Shown here piece by piece: positions 1-6,538 of a stretch of 10,323 nucleotides of DNA (position 1 is the first letter of the stretch; each line of letters opens with the position of its first letter). The position numbers and the translations under genes are program-made. The notes beneath the pieces were generated by a model, which was given only the letters and a program-made list of their open reading frames with translations, was not told the DNA's origin and made no database searches. The DNA comes from an uncultured Treponema sp. Its GTDB lineage: Bacteria > Spirochaetota > Spirochaetia > Treponematales > Treponemataceae. Where the stretch lies: the NCBI GenBank assembly GCA_934699065.1, contig CAKUWD010000098.1, forward strand, positions 1 through 10,323, in the 5' to 3' direction.

Positions 1-1
1 C

Positions 2-1783
2 AATTTTGATTACACAAGAACTTCGACCTCTGCATATATGATGAGAGATGATAAAGCTCCATGGTTCAGCGAGTTTGTTCGTCGAGAACTTTCAGGCATG
101 ATTTATGGTTCAGATGATATTTATACATCAGGCTTTACAGTAAATACAACATTAAATCTTGCGCATCAGCAGATTGCTCAGGATGTAATGGCAAAATATA
201 TAGAAGATGCAAACCGCCGTTACAAGCGTGAACATTCTTCTAAAACTGGCGTTGCAACAAATGTGTTTGTTCCTATGACAGAAATGCTTGCCCTTCTCTT
301 TGATATTCCGGAGCTTAAGGTCAGCGAGCAGCGCACTGAAATTGTTGCAAATAATACTTATGTAAATCAGATAAATCCGGTTCTTGATGTTGTTGCACTT
401 TTAACAGGCACTGAAAAACTCAAGGTAAACATTGTAAACAGAGCAACTGCAATTGCAAAACAAAATGAAGAAAAGACAACTATTGAAGGAACCATGGTTG
501 CTCTCGATCATTCTAACGGTTATATTGATGCTCTTGTAGGCGGAAGCAAGTTTGATTCTGATAATCAGTTTATTCGTGCCACACAGGCAAAGGTTCAGCC
601 AGGTTCTACCTTTAAGCCTCTCTACTATTCTGCTGCAATTGATTCTCGTAAGTTTACTCCTACAACTCAGATTTCCGACTCTATGGTTGTATTCCACACT
701 GCAGATGGAAAACCTTATATTCCTTTAAACTTCCGCGGCGAATGGGAAGGAAATGTTTCTTTGTGGTATGCTCTTACACGTTCTATGAACGTTCCTTCTC
801 TAAAGATTCTTGATGGCATTGGTTTTGAAGCAGCAATCGACCGTGCATCTAAGCTTCTTGGTATTCCTCAGGATGAACTTGAATCAAGAAGTTTTGTTCC
901 GGTATATCCTCTTGGCCTTGGTGTTTGTTCTGTACGACCTATCGAAATGGCACGCGCTTACGCAATTTTTGCTAACGGTGGTAAAGAAATCACTCCAATG
1001 GCTATACGTACTGTAGAAGATAAAAATGGAAATGTTATTTTGAATCCTGAACTTGACATCAGAAAAGAACAGGCTGCTAAGGGAGATAAAATTCAGGTTA
1101 TATCTCCACAGACATCTTTTGTAATGATAAAACTGCTTGAGCAGACTGTAAATAACGGTGGTACTCTTCATGCTCAGAAATGGCACTTTGATTACCGCGG
1201 TGAAAACGGACAATATTATACTATGCCTGCAGGTGGTAAAACAGGTACTACACAAAACTGGGCCGATGCCTGGACATGTGGTATTACTCCATACTATGCT
1301 GCAGCCTTCTGGTTTGGTTTTGATAAACCAGGCCAGTCGCTTGGTTTGAATATTACAGGTGCAACTCTTGCCGGTTTTGCCTGGGGTGAATATTTTGATA
1401 AAGTTCATGCAGATCTTCCATTCAAGAACTGGATTAAACCTCTTGAAGGTGTTATTGAATGTACTGTTTGTGCAGACAGCGGAATGATTCTTACAGAGTC
1501 TTGTGAACACTCTACAACACAGTGGTATCTTGAAGGAACTCAGCCTACAGAAATCTGCCCTATTCACTCAAGTACTTCTAATTCAGTTATTTCTATTATG
1601 CGTCTTGAAAAAGAAATGTATAAATCTGGACAGAGAATGACTTTTGATTTTGACACAACTCCACTTTCTTTTGATTTGAATGCTCCTCTTACTACTGAAT
1701 ATGACAGCGAAGAAGATGAGGAAAACGAAAATAATTTTGTTGATAATACTTCAAACTTGGATTATAACTATTTAATGGATTAA
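2..1783 (+). CDS. mrcA: Class A penicillin-binding protein (PBP1A-like), 5'-truncated, transpeptidase part
   Basis: This is the C-terminal 593 residues of a bifunctional peptidoglycan synthase, which polymerises glycan strands and cross-links stem peptides on the outer face of the cytoplasmic membrane. The frame stays open to the left edge, so the ATG at base 38 is internal; the membrane anchor and glycosyltransferase domain lie outside. In fragment numbering, the transpeptidase motifs are complete: STFK with catalytic Ser202 (PGSTFKP), SMN at 261-263, and KTGT from Lys413 (GGKTGTTQNWADAW). A stretch of about 100 residues separates the inter-domain segment (YTSGFTVNTTLN) from the start of the transpeptidase core (EGTMVALDHSNG), which seems long. 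The tail has a Cys-containing segment (ECTVCADSG...SCEH...EICPIH), seen in many PBP1A proteins, then an acidic Asp/Glu/Asn-rich end. Class A assignment rests on motif context because the glycosyltransferase domain is not visible; a PBP1B/1C-type paralogue is less likely. Confidence 0.93.
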   Translation, partial: NFDYTRTSTSAYMMRDDKAPWFSEFVRRELSGMIYGSDDIYTSGFTVNTTLNLAHQQIAQDVMAKYIEDANRRYKREHSSKTGVATNVFVPMTEMLALLFDIPELKVSEQRTEIVANNTYVNQINPVLDVVALLTGTEKLKVNIVNRATAIAKQNEEKTTIEGTMVALDHSNGYIDALVGGSKFDSDNQFIRATQAKVQPGSTFKPLYYSAAIDSRKFTPTTQISDSMVVFHTADGKPYIPLNFRGEWEGNVSLWYALTRSMNVPSLKILDGIGFEAAIDRASKLLGIPQDELESRSFVPVYPLGLGVCSVRPIEMARAYAIFANGGKEITPMAIRTVEDKNGNVILNPELDIRKEQAAKGDKIQVISPQTSFVMIKLLEQTVNNGGTLHAQKWHFDYRGENGQYYTMPAGGKTGTTQNWADAWTCGITPYYAAAFWFGFDKPGQSLGLNITGATLAGFAWGEYFDKVHADLPFKNWIKPLEGVIECTVCADSGMILTESCEHSTTQWYLEGTQPTEICPIHSSTSNSVISIMRLEKEMYKSGQRMTFDFDTTPLSFDLNAPLTTEYDSEEDEENENNFVDNTSNLDYNYLMD

Positions 1784-1798
1784 ACAATTTCGTGATAT

Positions 1799-1849
1799 AC
1801 GTCCACGTCAAGGCACGCTTAGCTTAAAACCTTGACATGTCCGTTTATT
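1799..1849 (+). terminator. Imperfect hairpin after the PBP gene, possible weak terminator
   Basis: A perfect 7-bp stem, GTCAAGG at 1807-1813 with CCTTGAC at 1830-1836, encloses a 16-base loop. Further pairs at 1804-1805/1838-1839 and 1799-1801/1842-1844 extend it with mismatches. A short T-rich run (TTTATT) follows. It sits 15 bases after the PBP stop and before the ParB-domain gene. The T tract is poor, so it may only attenuate transcription. The right arm also contains TTGACA (1832-1837), a perfect -35 hexamer, but no convincing -10 follows at normal spacing. Confidence 0.4.
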
Positions 1850-1860
1850 GGTTATTGCGC

Positions 1861-1865
1861 AGGAG
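1861..1865 (+). promoter_or_regulatory. Ribosome binding site deciding the ParB-domain start
   Basis: AGGAG lies 12 bases before the ATG at 1878. It falls inside the reading frame if translation began at the upstream TTG (1848), so it favours the ATG. The spacing is somewhat long. Confidence 0.5.
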
Positions 1866-1877
1866 TTTATAACCGCT

Positions 1878-2276
1878 ATGTTAGTACAGATTAAGGACAT
1901 CAAGATAAAAAAACGAGTTCGAAAAGATCTCGGAAATCTTGAAGATCTTAAAGACAGCATGAAACTCTATGGACTTATGAATCCAATTACCCTCAATAGC
2001 CGGTATGAGCTTATTGCGGGAGAGAGACGACTTCAATCTGCAATCCAGTTAGGCTGGACAAGCATAAACGCAAACATCATTGATAATCTCTCCGAAGTAG
2101 ATCAGCTCGAAATGGAGATTGAAGAAAATAATCAGCGCAAGGAATTTACAGAAGCAGAACTTATGGAAGGTTATAAAAGACTCCAGAGACTGCGAAACCC
2201 CAATATATTCTACAGAATCTACCTCTTTTTCAAACATCTTTTTGAAAAGATTGCAGATTATTTCAGGAAAAAATGA
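1878..2276 (+). CDS. Orphan ParB N-terminal-domain protein (ParB/Srx-like), 132 aa
   Basis: The N-terminal 75 or so residues match the ParB/sulfiredoxin-like domain: an opening strand (VQIKDIKIKKRVRKDLG), a segment like ParB box I (LKDSMKLYGLMNPITL), and the box II motif GERRLQSAIQLGW with GERR at residues 48-51. In ParB-family proteins this region forms part of the nucleotide pocket. The helix-turn-helix DNA-binding domain and C-terminal dimerisation domain of chromosome-partitioning ParB are absent. Instead an acidic helix (EVDQLEMEIEENNQRKEF) leads to a short aromatic and basic tail (residues 108-132, FYRIYLFFKHLFEKIADYFRKK) that looks amphipathic and might touch a membrane. The ATG at 1878 is preferred over an in-frame TTG at 1848, because the domain begins right there and AGGAG precedes it. 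The stop overlaps the next start (ATGA), implying translational coupling. The role is unknown; this is probably not the true segregation ParB. Confidence 0.8.
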   Translation: MLVQIKDIKIKKRVRKDLGNLEDLKDSMKLYGLMNPITLNSRYELIAGERRLQSAIQLGWTSINANIIDNLSEVDQLEMEIEENNQRKEFTEAELMEGYKRLQRLRNPNIFYRIYLFFKHLFEKIADYFRKK

Positions 2277-2815
2277 AACATTTTTTAAAAACTACATTAA
2301 TTACAGTATCAATTTTATTTCTTTTTACATCAAAAATTTTTGCAACAGGGGCAGGAATTCAGGCAGGACTTATTCCGGGACTTTTTATAAATGAAACTTC
2401 TTCTTCAGTAAAAAATCTAACAGGAAACATTACCGGTACAATCAGGATGTCTAAGTTTCCTGTAGTAGCTGGAGCCGGATTTGAAGGTGGAAAACTCTTT
2501 TCTGATTTTAAATATGGTTTTTCTGTATTTGCTGATTACTGGGCTGTAGATCTTCAAATTAAAAATACCTGGAGTTTTTATTCAGGGTTCGGTTTTAGCG
2601 GAAAGCTTTTAACTTCAGATTTTAAGAAGTGGAACTTTGCTGCAGGGGCACGTTTCTTTGCCGGAACAAACTACACTTTTTATGACAATTTTCTTGAGCT
2701 TTATGCTCAGCAGAATATAGTACCTACTTATATAAAAAGCCTGACTTCTTCTGGAAATGATGGAATGTTTATGTTCTGCTTTCCCTTTGAAGCCGGCTTG
2801 AGAATGCATTTTTAA
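2273..2815 (+). CDS. Exported small beta-barrel-like outer membrane protein, 180 aa, unknown function
   Basis: The first 24 residues form a typical signal peptide: basic start (MKHFLK), hydrophobic core (ITVSILFLF), and likely cleavage after KIFA. The remaining 156 residues have no Cys and alternate polar with hydrophobic and aromatic residues in strand-length stretches (YGFSVFADYWAVDLQI, WSFYSGFGFSG, FAAGARFFAGTNY). The protein ends in Phe (AGLRMHF), the aromatic C-terminus typical of outer-membrane barrels inserted by the BAM complex. About 150 mature residues would suit a small, perhaps 8-stranded, barrel. The start codon overlaps the stop of the ParB-domain gene, with AGGA 4 bases upstream, so the two are probably co-translated. 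I cannot assign a ligand or family. The barrel prediction is inferred from composition and ends, not from a recognised homologue. Confidence 0.78.
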   Translation: MKHFLKTTLITVSILFLFTSKIFATGAGIQAGLIPGLFINETSSSVKNLTGNITGTIRMSKFPVVAGAGFEGGKLFSDFKYGFSVFADYWAVDLQIKNTWSFYSGFGFSGKLLTSDFKKWNFAAGARFFAGTNYTFYDNFLELYAQQNIVPTYIKSLTSSGNDGMFMFCFPFEAGLRMHF

Positions 2816-2833
2816 GTTCAGGTAATTACAGAC

Positions 2834-3739
2834 ATGCTATCGTATCAGCATATTTTTCATGCAGGAAATCATGCAGACATTCTCAAACACAGCGTACTTA
2901 TTTATGTTCTAAAGTCATTAAATAAAAAAGATAAATCATATACGTTTTTTGATACTCATGCTGCAAGCGGACTTTATGATTTAACTGATAACAGAAGTCT
3001 AAAAACAGGAGAAGCGGAAAAGGGAATATTGTCTCTGTCTGCTTCAGAAGAGCTTCCTCTACTTCTGAAAGAGTATCTTGATTTTGTAAAACCTTATATT
3101 ACTAATTCCAGATATCCTGGTTCGCCAGAAATTGAAAGAAGTCTTATGCGTACAGGGGATACTCTTATTCTTTCTGAACTGCACCCTCAGGAAATTGAAA
3201 ATCTGAAAGAAAACATGAAGAAGCCAAGTCCAGATCTGCCGGCTCACACAGAAATCACAGCTTTTCCTTCAATTCAGATTCATAAACGAAGCGGCTGGGA
3301 AATGCTTAAGGCCCTTACTCCTCCACAGACAAAACGTGGAGCAGTTTTAATTGACCCAAGCTACGAAGAAACTTCTGATTATAAAGATGCAGCTGATACA
3401 ATCTGTACAGTCCATAAAAAATGGAGTAACGGAATTATTCTGTTATGGTATCCCCTTCTCGCTCACCGTGAAAATGAAATTAATTCCATGCTCTCTCAAA
3501 TTACAGACAGTGCACATTCCCTTAATCCGAATATCGAAATTTCAAATCTGCAGCTTCAGGTATTTGATAAAGATGCCCACAAGGAAGTTACTCTCGATGA
3601 ATTCCGTTCCCAGTCACAAGGAGACAAAAAAAATCCGCCCCGTTTATACGGCAGCGGAATTTTAGTATTAAATTCTCCCTGGAAGCTGGAAGAAGAAGCT
3701 GATAAAGCAATCAGTTTTATTTGTCATTCCCGTACTTAA
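2834..3739 (+). CDS. rlmJ: 23S rRNA (adenine(2030)-N(6))-methyltransferase RlmJ
   Basis: RlmJ uses S-adenosylmethionine to methylate N6 of A2030 (E. coli numbering) in 23S rRNA; it acts in the cytoplasm and is non-essential in E. coli. Family hallmarks are clear. The N-terminus MLSYQHIFHAGNHADILKH (residues 1-19) closely matches E. coli MLSYRHSFHAGNHADVLKH. The cofactor-binding loop DTHAASG is at 40-46, YPGSP near 94-98, and ELHP near 115-118. The amino-methyltransferase motif IV appears as DPSYEE at 174-179, and the closing block LVLNSPWKLEEE lies near 277-288. It is 301 residues against about 280 in E. coli; extra residues occur around 245-270, a polar segment before the LYGSGI strand. Motif IV has Ser where E. 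coli has the second Pro (DPPY), a substitution likely tolerated. It lies 18 bases after the barrel-protein gene, and its own ribosome binding site is weak (CAGG, 11 bases upstream), so it probably depends on that operon. Confidence 0.95.
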   Translation: MLSYQHIFHAGNHADILKHSVLIYVLKSLNKKDKSYTFFDTHAASGLYDLTDNRSLKTGEAEKGILSLSASEELPLLLKEYLDFVKPYITNSRYPGSPEIERSLMRTGDTLILSELHPQEIENLKENMKKPSPDLPAHTEITAFPSIQIHKRSGWEMLKALTPPQTKRGAVLIDPSYEETSDYKDAADTICTVHKKWSNGIILLWYPLLAHRENEINSMLSQITDSAHSLNPNIEISNLQLQVFDKDAHKEVTLDEFRSQSQGDKKNPPRLYGSGILVLNSPWKLEEEADKAISFICHSRT

Positions 3740-3757
3740 CACACAAATGACACTTTA
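3722..3757 (+). terminator. Weak hairpin at the rlmJ/clpB convergent junction
   Basis: TGTCATT at 3722-3728 pairs with AATGACA at 3746-3752 across a 17-base loop that includes the rlmJ stop codon. A short CTTTAT follows on the plus strand. It is the only inverted repeat I see in the junction, but it is AT-rich, has no real T tract, and may not terminate efficiently in either direction. Confidence 0.25.
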
Positions 3758-3765
3758 TGCAATAT

Positions 3766-6351
3766 CTACTTAGTAAAAATCAGTTTTCCACCTTCTGATC
3801 GCACTTTGATTGTTTCACCTTCGAGAACACTTCCAGCCAGAAGCTCACGAGCAAGAGTATTTTCTACGTAGTTCTGAATGGCTCGTTTTACCGGGCGGGC
3901 TCCCATTGTCGGGTCGTAGCCTTTTTCACATAAGAAATCCATTGCACTCTGGTCAAAATCCAGCGTGATTTTTCTGTCTGAAAGACGGGCCTGAACACGT
4001 TGGAGCTGAAGTTTGATGATTGAAGCAATGTGTTCTTTTCCAAGCTGCTGGAACATTACAATTTCATCAATTCGGTTCAGAAATTCCGGTCGGAAGGTCT
4101 GACGCAAAAGAACATTGAGCTGGTCGCGGAGACCTGCCTGTTTTTCTTTTGTATCAGCTTCGAGGATTAAATCGCTACCGAGGTTGCTTGTCATTATTAT
4201 GATAGTATTTTTGAAATCCACTACACGGCCCTGCCCGTCTGTGAGACGGCCATCATCGAGAACCTGAAGCAGAACATTAAAAACATCCGGGTGAGCTTTT
4301 TCAACTTCATCAAAAAGAATTACGCTGTAAGGTCTGCGGCGAACGGCCTCTGTAAGCTGGCCACCTTCATCATAACCAACATATCCCGGAGGTGCACCGA
4401 TAAGACGAGTCACAGAAAACTTTTCCATATACTCAGACATATCAATTCGGGTAAGAGCCTTCTCATCATTGAAGAGAAAATCTGCAAGTGTTTTTGCAAG
4501 TTCTGTCTTACCAACACCAGTTGGACCTATGAACATAAAACTACCGAGCGGTCGGTTCGGGTCATTAAGTCCGCTGCGGTTTCGGCGAATTGCATCACTT
4601 ACAACATTTACAGCTTCGTCCTGACCGACAACACGTTTGTGCAAAACATTTTCCAGTTCAAGATATTTCTGTTTTTCGCCGGTCATCATTTTTGCAACAG
4701 GAATTCCAGTCCAGGTAGAAACTACCTTTGCAATATCTTCTTCTGTTACAGACTGACGAAGCAGCGAATCACGTCCTCCTTCGGCCCTTTCTTTTTCTGC
4801 AGCAAGAGCGGCATCAAGTTCCTTCTGCAGACTTGGAATTGTGCTGTATTTGATTTCGGCCGCCTTTTCAAGATTTCCTTCACGTGTATTTTTTTCCTCT
4901 TCAAAACGGGCCTGTTCAAGCTGTTCTTTAATCTTACGAGACTTATCAATACTCTCTTTTTCGTTCTGCCACTGAAGCTTCATTGCATCGCGTTTTGCCG
5001 TAATTTCCGCCAGCTCTTTTTCAAGTTTTTCAAGACGTTCTTTTGAAGCCTGATCATCTTCCTTACTCAAAGACTGCTTTTCAATCTGAAGCTGCAGCAT
5101 TTTTCGTTCAACCTGGTCAAGTTCTGTAGGCTGACTTTCTATTTCCATTTTAAGACGGCTGGCAGCTTCATCTACAAGATCAATTGCCTTATCCGGCATA
5201 AAACGAGATGTTATGTAGCGGTTAGAAAGCGTTGCGGCCGCAACAAGAGCTTCATCTTCAATTCTAACACCGTGATGTATTTCATACTTTTCACGAAGAC
5301 CACGAAGAATTGCGATGGTATCTTCTACGCTTGGTTCGGCGCAGTAAACCTGCTGAAAACGGCGCTCAAGGGCAGCATCTTTTTCTATATACTTACGGTA
5401 TTCATCCAGAGTTGTGGCTCCGATGGCACGAAGTTCTCCTCGGGCAAGAGCCGGCTTAAGTAGATTCGAAGCATCCATACTGCCTTCAGAAGCACCAGCT
5501 CCTACAAGGGTATGAAGTTCATCAATAAAAAGAATTATCTGCCCTTCACTCTTTGTAACTTCGGTTATAAGAGCCTTAAGACGCTCTTCAAACTCGCCTC
5601 GGAATTTTGCACCTGCAACGAGAGAACCCAGGTCAAGGGCGAGGAGACGTTTATTTTTTAGACTTTCAGGTACATCTCCGCTTGCAATACGGCGGGCAAG
5701 ACCTTCAACGATGGCAGTTTTACCAACACCAGGCTCACCGATAATGACCGGGTTATTTTTTGTTCGGCGGCAGAGAACCTGCATAACACGACGGATTTCT
5801 TCGTCACGTCCGATTACAGGATCAATTTTATCCTGTCGGGCGGCAGCGGTAAGGTCGCGGCAATATTTTTCAAGAGAGCGTGTTTTTGCTTCCGGATCAT
5901 TTGAATCTACAGTCTGATTTCCACGAACTGATTTCAAAGCTTCAAAAACAGCCTTATGATTTATTCCGCATTTTCTAAGCAGATCTCCTGTACGATCATC
6001 CGCTTCTGTCATTGCAAGGAGAATATGCTCCGTAGAAAGATATTGATCATGAAGAGCATTCATTTCGTTCTCAGCTTTTGCAAGAACTTTTTGCATTGAA
6101 GACGAAAAATAAACCTGTGCTGCACCAGAAACCTTTGGATTAGCTGCAACAATGTCACGGACCTTCTTAGTTAATTCTATAGAAGGAACTCCTACCCGTT
6201 CTACTACAGGAGCAATAAGGCCATCCTGCTGTTCAAGCAAAGCCTGAAGAACGTGTTCTGTTCCAATCTCTGAGTTATCGTTTTTGTTGGCAATTGAAGA
6301 AGCCTCCTGTAAGGCTTCCTGAGTTTTGATTGTAAAATTTTCGTAATTCAT
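3766..6351 (-). CDS. clpB: ATP-dependent disaggregase ClpB (Hsp100)
   Basis: ClpB is a hexameric AAA+ chaperone in the cytoplasm. It pulls polypeptides out of aggregates and passes them on for refolding, working with DnaK/DnaJ/GrpE. All domains are present (numbering from the chosen start): the N-terminal Clp_N repeat domain 1-145; first ATPase with Walker A GEPGVGKT at 205-212, Walker B LFIDE near 274-278 and paired arginines (ERRFQQV) near 330-331; the coiled-coil M domain about 400-525; second ATPase with Walker A GPTGVGKT at 609-616, Walker B ILFDEVEK at 678-685 and sensor 2 GARPVKRAI near 818. The pore loop of ring 1 reads KFRGEFEERL, with Phe where E. coli has Tyr251; ring 2 keeps GYVGYDEGG. 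No IGF/IGL-type ClpP-docking loop was noticed, which fits ClpB rather than ClpA/C. The ATG giving MNYENFTIKTQEALQ is chosen because GAAGGTGA precedes it; starting at the TTG at 6366 would place that site inside the gene. At 861 residues it has normal family length. It appears to be transcribed alone. Confidence 0.98.
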   Translation of the reverse strand: MNYENFTIKTQEALQEASSIANKNDNSEIGTEHVLQALLEQQDGLIAPVVERVGVPSIELTKKVRDIVAANPKVSGAAQVYFSSSMQKVLAKAENEMNALHDQYLSTEHILLAMTEADDRTGDLLRKCGINHKAVFEALKSVRGNQTVDSNDPEAKTRSLEKYCRDLTAAARQDKIDPVIGRDEEIRRVMQVLCRRTKNNPVIIGEPGVGKTAIVEGLARRIASGDVPESLKNKRLLALDLGSLVAGAKFRGEFEERLKALITEVTKSEGQIILFIDELHTLVGAGASEGSMDASNLLKPALARGELRAIGATTLDEYRKYIEKDAALERRFQQVYCAEPSVEDTIAILRGLREKYEIHHGVRIEDEALVAAATLSNRYITSRFMPDKAIDLVDEAASRLKMEIESQPTELDQVERKMLQLQIEKQSLSKEDDQASKERLEKLEKELAEITAKRDAMKLQWQNEKESIDKSRKIKEQLEQARFEEEKNTREGNLEKAAEIKYSTIPSLQKELDAALAAEKERAEGGRDSLLRQSVTEEDIAKVVSTWTGIPVAKMMTGEKQKYLELENVLHKRVVGQDEAVNVVSDAIRRNRSGLNDPNRPLGSFMFIGPTGVGKTELAKTLADFLFNDEKALTRIDMSEYMEKFSVTRLIGAPPGYVGYDEGGQLTEAVRRRPYSVILFDEVEKAHPDVFNVLLQVLDDGRLTDGQGRVVDFKNTIIIMTSNLGSDLILEADTKEKQAGLRDQLNVLLRQTFRPEFLNRIDEIVMFQQLGKEHIASIIKLQLQRVQARLSDRKITLDFDQSAMDFLCEKGYDPTMGARPVKRAIQNYVENTLARELLAGSVLEGETIKVRSEGGKLIFTK

Positions 6352-6356
6352 AATCA

Positions 6357-6364
6357 TCACCTTC
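6357..6364 (-). promoter_or_regulatory. Ribosome binding site of clpB
   Basis: On the minus strand GAAGGTGA ends 5 bases before the ATG at 6351. This fixes the start at MNYENF rather than at the upstream TTG (6366), which would encode five additional residues MKVMI. Confidence 0.7.
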
Positions 6365-6371
6365 AATTTTA

Positions 6372-6420
6372 AAAATAATAATGAATATGAATTATGACAA
6401 GAAAAAAATAAAAGTCTGAG
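6372..6420 (-). promoter_or_regulatory. Probable clpB promoter region
   Basis: The AT-rich spacer between the terminator at 6446-6495 and clpB must hold the clpB promoter. Two candidates are visible on the minus strand. One has TTGTCA (6395-6400) and TATTTT (6372-6377), 17 bases apart; its start point would leave a leader of only about 14 bases. The other is a CATAAT -10 (6391-6396) behind an A/T tract with no good -35. I found no CIRCE element (TTAGCACTC-N9-GAGTGCTAA), so HrcA control is not supported by this sequence. Confidence 0.3.
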
Positions 6421-6445
6421 TTCTTAAGGTCATGATCTCCCCCAT

Positions 6446-6495
6446 AAAAAAATGGCTGCAGCCAACGTGATTATGTTGTCTGCAGCCATTTTTTT
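6446..6495 (-). terminator. Strong bidirectional intrinsic terminator
   Basis: A perfect 16-bp inverted repeat, AAAAAAATGGCTGCAG (6446-6461) and CTGCAGCCATTTTTTT (6480-6495), has a GC-rich core (GGCTGCAG). Inside it, after one mismatch, six more pairs form (6463-6468 with 6473-6478, including one G-U), closing on a 4-base loop. Runs of seven A and seven T flank the core, so it would end transcription from either side. It lies 44 bases beyond the stop of the minus-strand gene at 6539-7714 and insulates clpB from it. Confidence 0.9.
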
Positions 6496-6538
6496 ATTTC
6501 AAACACGACTTTAAATTACCGTGTATTCCTTGTCATTG

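Noticed and set aside
884..1567. Long minus-strand open frame opposite the PBP gene
   Set aside because: It lies wholly antisense to a gene with clear transpeptidase motifs; its translation is Cys/Ser/Phe-rich without recognisable motifs, as expected of a shadow frame.
1848..1877. Upstream TTG as the start of the ParB-domain gene
   Set aside because: The ribosome binding site AGGAG would lie inside the coding part, and the ParB domain begins directly at the ATG at 1878.
4291..5046. 251-codon plus-strand open frame inside clpB
   Set aside because: It runs antisense to the ClpB M domain and second ATPase; its Phe/Cys-rich composition mirrors the codon use of clpB and no domain is recognisable.
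6352..6445. HrcA-binding CIRCE element expected before a heat-shock gene
   Set aside because: I looked for the TTAGCACTC-N9-GAGTGCTAA pattern in the clpB upstream spacer and did not find it.
6503..6524. Short inverted repeat ACACG/CGTGT downstream of the 391-aa gene
   Set aside because: Only 5 bp with a 12-base loop; likely chance, with the real terminator just beyond it.
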